64,000 nt of DNA, from the NCBI GenBank assembly GCA_947652115.1, contig OX393564.1, forward strand, positions 836,286 through 900,285. Reading direction: 5' to 3'. The notes beneath the pieces are model-generated. The model made no database searches. It had not been told where the DNA came from and saw only the letters and a program-made list of their open reading frames with translations. Of this stretch, positions 11,046 through 20,629 are shown in pieces (position 1 is the first letter of the stretch; every line of letters starts with the position of its first letter). Source of the DNA: Blastomussa wellsi. Its lineage: Eukaryota > Cnidaria > Anthozoa > Scleractinia > Plerogyridae. Both the position numbers and the translations under genes were made by a program.

Positions 11046-14000
11046 CTAAAATGCGTTAATCAGTGCATAAATTGCTTTATGGTCAGAAAAATATGTCTCC
11101 CAAATATTGCTCTTTACTTTATCTTCATCGATATTAGTATAGATATGGTCAATACAGGTTTTATTATCTGTTGTGTAGGAGGACATTAGTTGCCTATAGT
11201 GATTCTCTGTAATAAAGAGATTATATAATGTTGACCTTTCTGTTATATTTAACCAGTTAACATTAAAATCTCCAATAAAAACTTTTAAAGTTGCTGTTGA
11301 CAATGCCAACAGTTCTCTTATAGCTGCACAAAGTTGTCTAATAGGAATTGATGGAGAGCGATAAATAGCTATTACTATGATATGAGGAATTACCATAAAC
11401 CTCAAAACTGTTATCTCTATGCCATTTTGATTGTAGCAGTATGGATACGCCGGATAATAATCAATGCGAGTATACACTGCAGTTCCACCATATGGTCTTT
11501 CATTGTGTTGTGAAATAGCGTCATTTCTAAAGAGGGTGTATTCTCCAAGTTCATACATGGTGTCACTTTCAGACATTTGGAATCGTGTTTCTGAAAAAAC
11601 ACTAATATCAGTACTCAAGTAATTCATGTCAGCACGTACATCATTAATGTGCTTATGCAAAGAACGTGCATTCAAAAAACAAAGCTTTATAGATGATTCT
11701 GGAGCAGCATAGATAGGAGAAATGGAAAGCTTCAGTTTGCCTTCATTTCTAAGATGTTCCATTTCATTCTCAACAGCAGGACTTACAGTTATCTTATCTT
11801 CACAAAGGTCAGTGATGTAAAGACCTTCTATTACTGTTACACGGCTTAGTCCGACATAGTGTATGTGAGGAATAGCTCTTTTGGTTTCAAAATTAACAAC
11901 AATTTTGGTTTCTGTATCACCTTGTGATCTGTGAATTGTTTTTGCTGCAGCTGGCCTCAGAGGAAATTGTTTTCTTACAACTTGAACAGTTCTGTTTCTA
12001 CCAACAGCAAATTGTGTGGTGACTGGTTTTATAGGAGTCCACGTAGGCTGAATACCAGAGACATATAAACGTCTGTTTTCCTGCCTTGTTTTTGCACCAA
12101 TATCATCATGGTCAAACTGAACCCAAATTATTCCAGACGGATAGTTGGTTTGATTAATTTGTATCAACTTTATCACATTACCAGCACCATTTGTCATGCC
12201 ATCATCAATTCTGGTGTTCAATGAAATTTCAGTTCTTTCACCAACTGCTATGTTTAATGAACCATGTAATTGCTTGGTTTTCCTAGGATCTTGAGGTATT
12301 TGCTTTAAAATTTTATCTCTGACATCTTGAGAAGTTGCTCCAATCACACTGTCGTGAGCCTTGATACTGTATTTTACGTTTTGTATAGCATGATGTACTC
12401 GGTCATTGAATTCATTGACTTTTGCATTTTGTATAAATAGATGAGGAGCATTCATTGGATAACTGGAGGTATTGGATTGCAACATTCGTTGTCTCAATAC
12501 TCTTATGTCTTCATTTGTCTGTTTTCCTTCTCTCAACCTGTTAAGCAATTCAGCAAATTGTTTGCTTTCTCTTTGCCTCATAATTTCTTTTAGCTCAAAC
12601 ATATTAAAAAGTTCCTGCCACAGATTTGGAGCAAGAACGCCATATTCTGTCTTCAAATCATTGAATATATAATCATCCATAACTGGTTGTAGCTGAAATA
12701 AATCACCTATAGCTATAATGCTAACACCCCCAAAGGGCAAAGGGCTTCCTTTGATGTCTTTAAGTCTGTTGTCAATTTGTACATTAAACATTGTGTTACC
12801 GACCATTGATATTTCATCAATAAATACGAGTTTAATACCACCTAACTGCGTTCTTAGGGAATTGAGTCTATTAGAGTCTAGACGTTTATAAGTCTTTAGT
12901 GACTGGCAGGCTGGTATTGCTAATGCACTGTGAATGGTATTGCCTTTGATGATATATGCAGCTTTTCCTGTAGGTGCTAACATTAAAACTCTGATTTCTG
13001 CAAAATTATCACCAGCTCTACTATTATAGAATTTGAGTGCTGCTTGATACAAGGCTTTAGTCACATGTGATTTGCCTACTCCTGCCCCTCCAGACAAAAA
13101 TGAATAAAAGGGCTCATCAGATGTTTTGATCAGGTGTAGCACATGATAAAAGAATTCCTTTTGTTCTTTATTCAATGATTGTACCATACATCTATATTCA
13201 TTGTCTGGTAATTCATTAAGTATTAATGGTTCAGATCTGGAATCAACAGATGGTATCCCTATGTCATCTGATAGGTTGTAATTCTCATTGAAGTCAGGGT
13301 GTAAGTCCTGCTGGCCTTCATTGCAGTCTTGTTGTTCTATACTTTCAGTCAAAGGTGCAATACAATCATAACTTTCTTCTAGTCTATTTCTCTCTTGTTG
13401 TATCTCATTTAAGTCTTCATTACATGTAACATATTGTTTCATTTGTTCCTTGATAAGTTTAGACAGTGCCTTATAACGGTCTTGATAACAGAAGAATCCA
13501 CCAAGTAAGTCAGTTTCTTCATTTCTCCATGCAGTATAGAGCATTAAAAGTTCACGATAGTGCTTCTCAGGATCAGCTTCTTTATTGAACCAAACACTTC
13601 TTATTATTCTAGCTTTATTTCTCTTTTTCATTTTACCACGGCCACTGATATTAGTAGCCTTTTCATCATTGAGATCATCATCATCATTCTCATAATGTTC
13701 GATGCATTTCTCTAATGGCAAGCCATCAGTGTCTAAATCATTAGATGGCTTTACATAAGGTTTGCCAGTTACATCATACCATGCAACCCAGTCTGCAAGA
13801 GTTACATCCTCTAGTTGAGTTGGACGTTTACTATATCTCTTTAGCAATCCACTCGTGTAGATTTCTTCACAGTCATCATCCATTTCTTTGATATCATTTA
13901 ATGGCTTCAAGAGCTCTACACGTTCATCAGGAGGTGCAGTGTTAATAAATACAACCTGCCGAGAGGACTTTCTCATGGGCAATTGCAGTACAATATACAC

Positions 14001-17000
14001 AGCTTCTTGAGCACTTATTTCAACATTGTTTACAAATTTACTGCCAATATCTCGAACTTGCTGTTTAATAGTAGAATTTCCCTTTCTTGCTTCAGTGCAA
14101 GCTTCTCGCAATAGCTCACTCATGCCTTTTTGAGCTTTTGAGATATAATCAACAATATATACTGCACAAGCATACACATCTAGCACATACTGAATATCCA
14201 TGTTAGCCCTCCATGCCTGAAGGCAAGCAGGGTTGTAGTTGTTAACTCTTAATTCATTTGGAGTTCGTTTTAAGAAAACAGTAGCAGCATTGATTGAGGA
14301 ACGCACAGCTAGTAAATAGTTTTCCTCTGTGACATTGAGGTCCAAGAGTAACTTGTCAAAAGTAATTTCTTCGCCTTCTTTCATTTCATCTAGATGAAAT
14401 TTGATTGTTTTCCATGTATCTTTATGCCTTTTGATTTCACTTTGTTGCATGTCTTTATCTAAAGGATAAAGAATCCTTGTTTGTCTCATGGGAGGCTGTG
14501 GATAATTGAATCTGCAATCACTTTTAGTATTCTTACGACAAGTATGTGAATGACGGTGAACCTGTCTGTTGACTAAGTGAAGTAGTTCAGGATTGTCAGT
14601 AGGTTTGCAGCAGGTTACTATCTTATCAATAAATTCAATCACTTCTTTGTCACTTTGCTCCTGGAATTTTGGTGCACTCTCCACCCAGATTAGCATATGT
14701 ATATGTGGTGAACCACGTTGCTGATATTCTACCCTGTAAAACCAATCTGATATTTTCCCTAGTGGCTCTGCAGAACTCAAAAGAAAACTACTTAAGAATT
14801 TATTGACTTGGTAATCAAAATGTCTGGCACAGGTAACAGGATCACTTTGAATCAATCTACATCTCTCCTCCCAGTTAAGATTGCTAATTTCATTATCAGA
14901 ATAATCTTTGTGATCCACAAGATTGCCAAGAATTTTAAGAAGGTGAGTCCACTGTGTTTCTGCTGATGAGAAACTGCAAAATAGTGTTGCAGGTCCAAGT
15001 TGTCTTATCATGGCAAACAGATCTTTTTTTGCTTTCTCAAAGTATGGAGGTGAACCACGCAATGCTGTAAGAAACTTAAATCCTTCATCAAAGCGAATTA
15101 ATCGATCTAGTGCACCCATCTGTTTTAATTGGCGTGCATTAAGATTTCTGTTGTTTCCCTTGCATTTTCTAAGTGCAATGGTTGATTTACTAAGAAGTAT
15201 TTTCATTTGCAACTTTTTTGCTTTAAAGAAAATATTCTCTACACACATAGCTGCTCTTCTGTCTGACCTTCTTAGTTCAGATTTACATATATCACTATAG
15301 TGAATGTGCTTGCATAGAGACCGGGGTTGCCCAAGGAATATTCCAGGATATGCTAACTCCTCTGAATATTTATCCCTGAATATACTTAAGGGTATATTGC
15401 CTTCTGCTGGTGCAATGTTGAATATATGCTGGCGCTCATTATCTTCTAAAAAGTCAGTGCCTGTTAACATAGTATCAGTAACACCTGCAGGTACATCATC
15501 TTCATTTTCGCTTTCATTATCTCTATCATCTATTGTGTTTATTTCAGAGTGACTATTACTGTTCTCGGCACTTTCTGCAGATTGTTCACTATAAAGGCCA
15601 TTCATATTATGTTGTTGTTCAATTTCTTTGTCATACTGATTGGTCCATTGCGGATTCAAAACAATGCCTTCATCTTTATAAAGACTGCTATTTCTGATCA
15701 GCCAATCTGCTGCTTGCATTACTTTATGAGGTCTTACATTTAATGACAATGCAGAACTCTTATATTGAAGCTTTCTTTTTAAATTTACTTTTATTGTAGC
15801 AGTCTCACTTAGTAACCGTGGCAACATAGTGACTGTACTTGCTACATCAGCAGGAACATTCACAATATTTCCATGTATTTTTAGTTGTTTTCCTCTAGGT
15901 GCTTGCATCAACTTTTGAAAAGCAATTCTTGGGGCTAGTATTCTACATTCTAATTCATTCAAATCAAAAAAGTTTGGTTTTTCTGGAAATGCCAAACCAT
16001 TAACGACAGAACAGGGTGGAATTTTACTTTTCACTAAATGGCTTTGACATGTTTTGCAAACCCATTCAGCATTACCTGAGTTTCTCCTTTGGTCAAAATA
16101 TTCATGAATAACAGGATTTATATCTTTCAGGTTTTCTGCTTTTAGAACACTCTGCCTATACCAAAGCTGGTCACAACAAAAACAAGTATAAACAGGACCT
16201 TCTGCAGCCATGTCCTGGAACTTTGAGATAGCTGACTCAATAGAAACAAGTTTCTTTTTTGATTTATATTCCCTATGTTTTTCATTGCATTTTGCCTTTT
16301 GTTCAGATGTCATTCTAGACCTATAGTTTTTTTGACGTTGATTATGTTTTGCCTTTTGTTCAGGTGATGATATTTTTCCTCTATAAGCTTTTTGGTACTG
16401 ATTACGTTTTGATTTCTGCTCTGGGGATGCATTGGCTTCTCTGTATTTCCTCTTTAAATATGCACTTTTTGTTTTTTTATTCTTATTGCTGGCATTTGTG
16501 TCTTCATTTGACACTGTATTTAAAGCAGAATTCCTTTCATCTTTAGAACTTGAGTTGATTTGGTTTTCTGTCACAGTAGAAGTGTGTTTTCTTTTACGAG
16601 CATAGGCAGTTTCAGAAGAATTTTCAAACAAATTTCTTTTTACTTTTTCAGGCAAGTTACTTTCAGTTAACAGTTCTATTGTTGAGACATAGTGCATCTC
16701 TCCAATGTGTCCTATATATATAGACCTTGTTGTCTCTGACAAATCTAGCGCTTGAACCAGTGTTAACTCAGCAAAGTTTTCACTTGACTCTATAACATGA
16801 ATTCTCAAGTTCATAGCTTCTGCTATTGCCTGCATAATAATGTGATCACCCCAAGTTCCTTCCATAGACATATTACATAAATATTGCGACCAAGATGTGT
16901 TATCTAGAACTGCACTTTCTATAAATCGCTCAGGATTGTTTTGCAAATACTGAATACCAGCCCTTCTGATTTCTAAATGTCGATTTGCATCATGATATAA

Positions 17001-18215
17001 TTGATGTGCTATGGCTCTAAACAAGCAATTACCCATTCCTCCAACCTCTAGTGCTCTTAGTCCATGTCTACGTAATCTGCAGTTAAACACAGAATTGCGA
17101 CTTTCTGTACAAATTATTTGTGGAGTTGTTGGACCAGGATTCAACTCAACATCTCCACTGAGCAATATATTTCTTTTTGATGCATTATATTCCATTGTTT
17201 GAATGAGACCTCTCTCAAAATAATTACTAAAGAAGCTGTTTTGTTTCTTATCAAAGGTGAGACTCCATTGTTTATAGTTAGAAGCTATGTTGTACAAAAC
17301 AGATGAAACAGGTATAGATTTTCTAATAGAACGCTTGGTTTTCAGTCTCGATTTTCTCGATTTAAGTGATTTGATCACCCGTTTAAGTGCCACTCTAGAT
17401 GGTTCCCTATCCCTATTCCTGCACCTCACACGGACATTTGACCGACGACAAGCTCGTATCAGATTACTAACCTCAACACACTTTTCATGGTTTACTGGAA
17501 TATTTCTATCACATTTATAAAACAATTCCTCTGTATCATCAATACTACAGTTAGTCACAGCATTCAAGGTTATGTCAGTGTTCAGCAAGCTATTTGTGAC
17601 ATCTCCTGCATGCTCATCATGACAGCCAACAAATTCATTCTCTGTGTTCACAATGGAGTCGACAAGCATGGCGTTATAATCACGCTTATCTCGAAAAATC
17701 GTTTCTGTTTGTGGCTCGATTCTTTCTCGAAATACTGTAAATATTCCCATAAGTAAATTCGTGTTGCCTGTACAAGCATTTTTAGTTCCCCGGAGGGAAT
17801 ATATGTTGCCCGAAAAGGCAAGTTCTGTTTCCCGAAGGAAATTTATGTTGCCTAAAGAGGCAAATTTGTTTCCCCGGAGGGAGTTCATGTTGCCTGTAAA
17901 GGCAAATTTCTTTCCTCGAAGAGAATTAATCTTTCTCTGAAAAATATAACCGGTAACCAAAGGATTGTGTAACATCTCGGAGAATGGCTGATTGGCTGGC
18001 ACGTGTAAGGCATTCACCGGCATTTCGAGCTGCTGCACTACTGGATTCATCACTCGACGGCGGCCATGTTCGAAACCGTCGCGACCTATGGCAGTTTTTG
18101 AAGTCCAAAGTTTGTTGGCAACTTCGGCACGACTAAGAAACGCTTTATGAGAAAACACAGGACATAACACTTGAATGCTCTGTCTAATAATACGCACAAA
18201 ATAGTGAGAAAGCAT
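11046..18215 (-). CDS. Helentron Rep/helicase polyprotein: 2A peptide, OTU protease, DUF6570-like, HUH Rep, PIF1 helicase, EEP endonuclease
   Basis: A single uninterrupted 2389-residue ORF. In order: residues 96-151 are four 14-residue repeats. A 2A-type motif GDVELNPGP is at 354-362, with the predicted break between G361 and P362. The OTU domain covers about 390-515 (GNC with C397, HY with H508). A lysine-rich repeat block lies at about 585-655, and a Cys-rich DUF6570-like region at about 665-850. The Rep HUH is PHIHMLIW (H1171, H1173), with tyrosines Y1348, Y1353 and Y1357 in the YACAVYIVDYISK motif. The PIF1-type SF1B helicase has GGAGVGKS (K1715) and FIDEIS (about 1798-1803). The EEP endonuclease covers about 2172-2389 with NARS, SETR, GDFNVNW and SDH all present. 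This domain set defines Helentron/Helitron2 rolling-circle transposons. It nicks, unwinds and rejoins one strand. All catalytic motifs I could check are intact, suggesting recent activity. Confidence 0.93.
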   Translation of the reverse strand: MLSHYFVRIIRQSIQVLCPVFSHKAFLSRAEVANKLWTSKTAIGRDGFEHGRRRVMNPVVQQLEMPVNALHVPANQPFSEMLHNPLVTGYIFQRKINSLRGKKFAFTGNMNSLRGNKFASLGNINFLRETELAFSGNIYSLRGTKNACTGNTNLLMGIFTVFRERIEPQTETIFRDKRDYNAMLVDSIVNTENEFVGCHDEHAGDVTNSLLNTDITLNAVTNCSIDDTEELFYKCDRNIPVNHEKCVEVSNLIRACRRSNVRVRCRNRDREPSRVALKRVIKSLKSRKSRLKTKRSIRKSIPVSSVLYNIASNYKQWSLTFDKKQNSFFSNYFERGLIQTMEYNASKRNILLSGDVELNPGPTTPQIICTESRNSVFNCRLRRHGLRALEVGGMGNCLFRAIAHQLYHDANRHLEIRRAGIQYLQNNPERFIESAVLDNTSWSQYLCNMSMEGTWGDHIIMQAIAEAMNLRIHVIESSENFAELTLVQALDLSETTRSIYIGHIGEMHYVSTIELLTESNLPEKVKRNLFENSSETAYARKRKHTSTVTENQINSSSKDERNSALNTVSNEDTNASNKNKKTKSAYLKRKYREANASPEQKSKRNQYQKAYRGKISSPEQKAKHNQRQKNYRSRMTSEQKAKCNEKHREYKSKKKLVSIESAISKFQDMAAEGPVYTCFCCDQLWYRQSVLKAENLKDINPVIHEYFDQRRNSGNAEWVCKTCQSHLVKSKIPPCSVVNGLAFPEKPNFFDLNELECRILAPRIAFQKLMQAPRGKQLKIHGNIVNVPADVASTVTMLPRLLSETATIKVNLKRKLQYKSSALSLNVRPHKVMQAADWLIRNSSLYKDEGIVLNPQWTNQYDKEIEQQHNMNGLYSEQSAESAENSNSHSEINTIDDRDNESENEDDVPAGVTDTMLTGTDFLEDNERQHIFNIAPAEGNIPLSIFRDKYSEELAYPGIFLGQPRSLCKHIHYSDICKSELRRSDRRAAMCVENIFFKAKKLQMKILLSKSTIALRKCKGNNRNLNARQLKQMGALDRLIRFDEGFKFLTALRGSPPYFEKAKKDLFAMIRQLGPATLFCSFSSAETQWTHLLKILGNLVDHKDYSDNEISNLNWEERCRLIQSDPVTCARHFDYQVNKFLSSFLLSSAEPLGKISDWFYRVEYQQRGSPHIHMLIWVESAPKFQEQSDKEVIEFIDKIVTCCKPTDNPELLHLVNRQVHRHSHTCRKNTKSDCRFNYPQPPMRQTRILYPLDKDMQQSEIKRHKDTWKTIKFHLDEMKEGEEITFDKLLLDLNVTEENYLLAVRSSINAATVFLKRTPNELRVNNYNPACLQAWRANMDIQYVLDVYACAVYIVDYISKAQKGMSELLREACTEARKGNSTIKQQVRDIGSKFVNNVEISAQEAVYIVLQLPMRKSSRQVVFINTAPPDERVELLKPLNDIKEMDDDCEEIYTSGLLKRYSKRPTQLEDVTLADWVAWYDVTGKPYVKPSNDLDTDGLPLEKCIEHYENDDDDLNDEKATNISGRGKMKKRNKARIIRSVWFNKEADPEKHYRELLMLYTAWRNEETDLLGGFFCYQDRYKALSKLIKEQMKQYVTCNEDLNEIQQERNRLEESYDCIAPLTESIEQQDCNEGQQDLHPDFNENYNLSDDIGIPSVDSRSEPLILNELPDNEYRCMVQSLNKEQKEFFYHVLHLIKTSDEPFYSFLSGGAGVGKSHVTKALYQAALKFYNSRAGDNFAEIRVLMLAPTGKAAYIIKGNTIHSALAIPACQSLKTYKRLDSNRLNSLRTQLGGIKLVFIDEISMVGNTMFNVQIDNRLKDIKGSPLPFGGVSIIAIGDLFQLQPVMDDYIFNDLKTEYGVLAPNLWQELFNMFELKEIMRQRESKQFAELLNRLREGKQTNEDIRVLRQRMLQSNTSSYPMNAPHLFIQNAKVNEFNDRVHHAIQNVKYSIKAHDSVIGATSQDVRDKILKQIPQDPRKTKQLHGSLNIAVGERTEISLNTRIDDGMTNGAGNVIKLIQINQTNYPSGIIWVQFDHDDIGAKTRQENRRLYVSGIQPTWTPIKPVTTQFAVGRNRTVQVVRKQFPLRPAAAKTIHRSQGDTETKIVVNFETKRAIPHIHYVGLSRVTVIEGLYITDLCEDKITVSPAVENEMEHLRNEGKLKLSISPIYAAPESSIKLCFLNARSLHKHINDVRADMNYLSTDISVFSETRFQMSESDTMYELGEYTLFRNDAISQHNERPYGGTAVYTRIDYYPAYPYCYNQNGIEITVLRFMVIPHIIVIAIYRSPSIPIRQLCAAIRELLALSTATLKVFIGDFNVNWLNITERSTLYNLFITENHYRQLMSSYTTDNKTCIDHIYTNIDEDKVKSNIWETYFSDHKAIYALINAF
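17130..17156 (-). other. 2A-type ribosome-skipping motif in the Helentron ORF
   Basis: The codons spell GDVELNPGP, which fits the 2A consensus D-x-E-x-N-P-G-P exactly. In known 2A peptides the ribosome fails to join G to P and continues, giving two proteins. Here that would release a 361-residue leader from a 2028-residue OTU-Rep-helicase-endonuclease protein. The hydrophobic stretch before it is short, so efficiency cannot be judged by eye. Confidence 0.75.
17763..17930 (-). repeat. Four 42-base in-frame tandem repeats in the Helentron leader
   Basis: The protein shows four consecutive 14-residue units of the form (I/M)NSLRGxKFAxxGN, exactly 168 bases, followed by a partial unit (TNLLMG). 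The units differ at several residues, yet the frame is kept. They lie upstream of the 2A site, in the leader peptide. Confidence 0.85.
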
Positions 18216-18837
18216 GGTAAATTCTTACCTTATAAAGATATTGAGCTCGCTCTAGCGGTGTGAGTTGTGTCAAGAACACGAGGAGCTGAGATTCCAACGT
18301 TGACAAACGTTTTCCGTGGTGAGTATCATATAACATTTCCGAAAGAAATCGCATTTTTCCGGAAAAGGATCGGTAAACTCTAGATGATTTTTTTCGAGAA
18401 AATATAAACACCACATGATTGAAAACCAGTAAGGACAGTAAGAGCTTAATAAACAATAAACGTATTAGTTTGTTACAGAATACTCGAATGAATAAAACAT
18501 AAAGTTTCTACCTCGAAGAAATCGAAAGTCGATCGTAATTCCGAAGCAATCCTCCGAAAGCAATCCGGAAAATGTGGACACTCATACATCCAACCCGATA
18601 GCATAGTAGCTACTTGCGCACGCGCAGTAGCTACAAAAATGGTCAGTGTAGTCGACGCCCGTGATTTGTAGGAAGCCGATTTTTGGTACATCTTGAACGA
18701 CTGTCTTCGAGATTTTACGGAGCAAGAAATGTGCCTCATTAAACTGGCTCGTGCATGGTAAAGACGTATTCGCGAAACACTAACGGGTTTCCGTATTAGT
18801 TTCTGAACGTATGCTAGCTGTGGTAATAACTCGTTCG
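18216..18837. other. 5' region of the Helentron, no gene assigned
   Basis: This stretch lies between the Helentron ATG and the edge of the GPCR relic. A 133-codon minus-strand ORF reads through 18,473-18,874 but matches nothing I know and crosses into GPCR-relic sequence. I treat it as chance. Helentron promoter sequence and its 5' terminus should lie here. A donor-like GTAAG on the minus strand was not convincing enough to call a 5' exon. Confidence 0.4.
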
Positions 18838-20080
18838 ATAGCTTCGAATCTTGCATTACATCACCTGTGATCATGAAAATCCACGAGAGAATCGCCTTCT
18901 CTCTAGCTTAAATCAAGGTGGCAAACCTAAGAACACACCTTAGTTTGGATTGATACAGTCTCGCTTGCTGTTATTAATGTTGTGGCTCTCTGTGGCAATC
19001 TCCTCGATCTTATGTAGTATCAGCGTTGTTACCCATGAGAAATAGTCCGTTTTGCTGTAAGAGATTTTACAATCAAATTCGGGGGATTGCAAGGAAACGA
19101 TTGCTAGCTACGTCGAATAGTTTATTTCGCTTCTGGAAGTATTCATCAGGGTCGCGAACGTCTTGGTTACGTGTGAAGAAGAAGGCAATGTGCTTTTATG
19201 AGCTTACAGTAATTACAAATTTACAATAAATTACGTACGTACTAACTAAAACGCCATCAGATTATTGCTTGATTGCAATGGCTGCAATGTATCGAGTTTA
19301 ATAAACGAGTTATCAATCAGTTTATGGACGAGATGTAGAAGTCAAGTTCATATCGATTTCTATGAGCCTGATTCTGAATGAAAACAGGTGCAACTAGTAC
19401 CCATGAGACTACTATACTGTTCTGTTCTGATTCTGTGTTTATAAAGTAGCGCAACGGAAGTCTTGTAATAATTGCTTTGTTGTATAAAGAATCCTTTTAC
19501 AATGAAGTTCCTGGTTTAACGAACGATATTCTTTAGTGTCCGGCTAAAGTAACTGAGTGTACAATGTATTTATTGGAAGAAAACTCCGGTAGAACGAGCC
19601 TTGTTTTAGTAAATTTCCCCAGTTTCTCTGTATACCTTTCCGGTCGCGATTTCACTGTAAATCTCGAATGAAACCAGTTATATGTACCTATGGAAAATAT
19701 GTATACAAGTAACAAGTCTGAGGTAACATGTTTGATTGAGGAGTAACCAGAAAGTGTTTACACTATTAAGTCAGTAGAGCAAAAAGGAGACTGCTCGTAG
19801 GATTCTTAAGCTCTGGATCGAGAAAAACTAGATGTGGCGGAGTCCATGGAAACTTCGATTCCTGTAGGAGTGTTTTAAAAAACAAACACTCCGTTCCTGT
19901 ATAATGCATAGGATTTAAAAAAATTACAATGTAAAAGCACAATGGAAATGCAAAAAAAAAAATGTTGTTGTTGTTGTGTCATGTAACTGTACGTGTCGCT
20001 GAGAAGAAATTGCCTCAGTACGAGGAACGCCAGCTGAAATCATTTTTAAGATGAAACAACAAAGCCATTTTCTGTGCATG
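18838..20080 (+). pseudogene. Relic of a second copy of the GPCR locus, core deleted
   Basis: 18,838-19,010 aligns with the start of the GPCR at 350-505: the run from AGTTTGGATTGA to GGCAATCTCCTC is shared with scattered substitutions, covering the N-terminus and TM1. The ATG is destroyed and a stop follows. From about 19,205 the 3' flank of the GPCR resumes, including the decayed MITE and the ACTGTACGTGT...CGCCAGCTGAAA stretch matching 2,125-2,185. The intervening ~730 bases of coding sequence are missing and replaced by about 190 unrelated bases. The relic sits directly beside the Helentron's 5' side. It cannot make a receptor. Confidence 0.8.
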
Positions 20081-20629
20081 AGGAACCGAAAGTTAGGTGG
20101 AAGAATTGCCATCCAAGTTATAAGAACAAGGGATACTCTAAAGGTGATCTTATGATCAAAACCGTTTGGTGCTTTCTTTTAGTTTTTATTACAGCTTTTT
20201 ACCGATTTTCATAGATATTTTTACTCGGTGAAATGTTTGTTTCTTTCACAAAGAATTCTACATTTTCTATAAATCACTTTACCAACAAGCTCCGCAACGT
20301 CCATCCTTCCTTCCAAATTGAGTTCTGTGAGGCGTAAATCGGAAATGCAAAGACTTTTGTTTGACTAACGCCTACACTCAACACCGTGTGCCTAGTCCCC
20401 TGACTTATCTCCTTAAACGGTCACCTTCTGACGAAGTAGGCCCCGTATATGACGACATCAACCATAACAATGATTTTACGTCCTTAATTTGGCCAGTTAA
20501 TGTCACACACCTTGAATATGTGTCGTGACTCGTGGCCTTGTCGTGACATGGGGAGGACATTACTCCATATACGTTCTTAAGTTCAAATATATATTTACAC
20601 AGGTAAAATCAACAGAACAAAATTTCGAC
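20081..20629. other. Promoter-proximal region of SRCR gene, no gene seen
   Basis: No coding exon was found. The last part probably holds the promoter and 5' UTR of the SRCR receptor. The start codon follows AAAATTTCGAC. Confidence 0.4.

Noticed and set aside
17287..17756. Plus-strand ORFs inside the Helentron
   Set aside because: They are shadows of the 2389-codon minus-strand ORF with no own motifs.
18473..18874. 133-residue minus-strand ORF upstream of the Helentron
   Set aside because: It runs into the GPCR relic on the other strand and shows no known domain, so it is probably chance.
19026..19229. 67-residue ORF in the GPCR relic
   Set aside because: It lies in the ~190-base foreign patch that replaced the receptor core. 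There are no GPCR motifs and no clear similarity.
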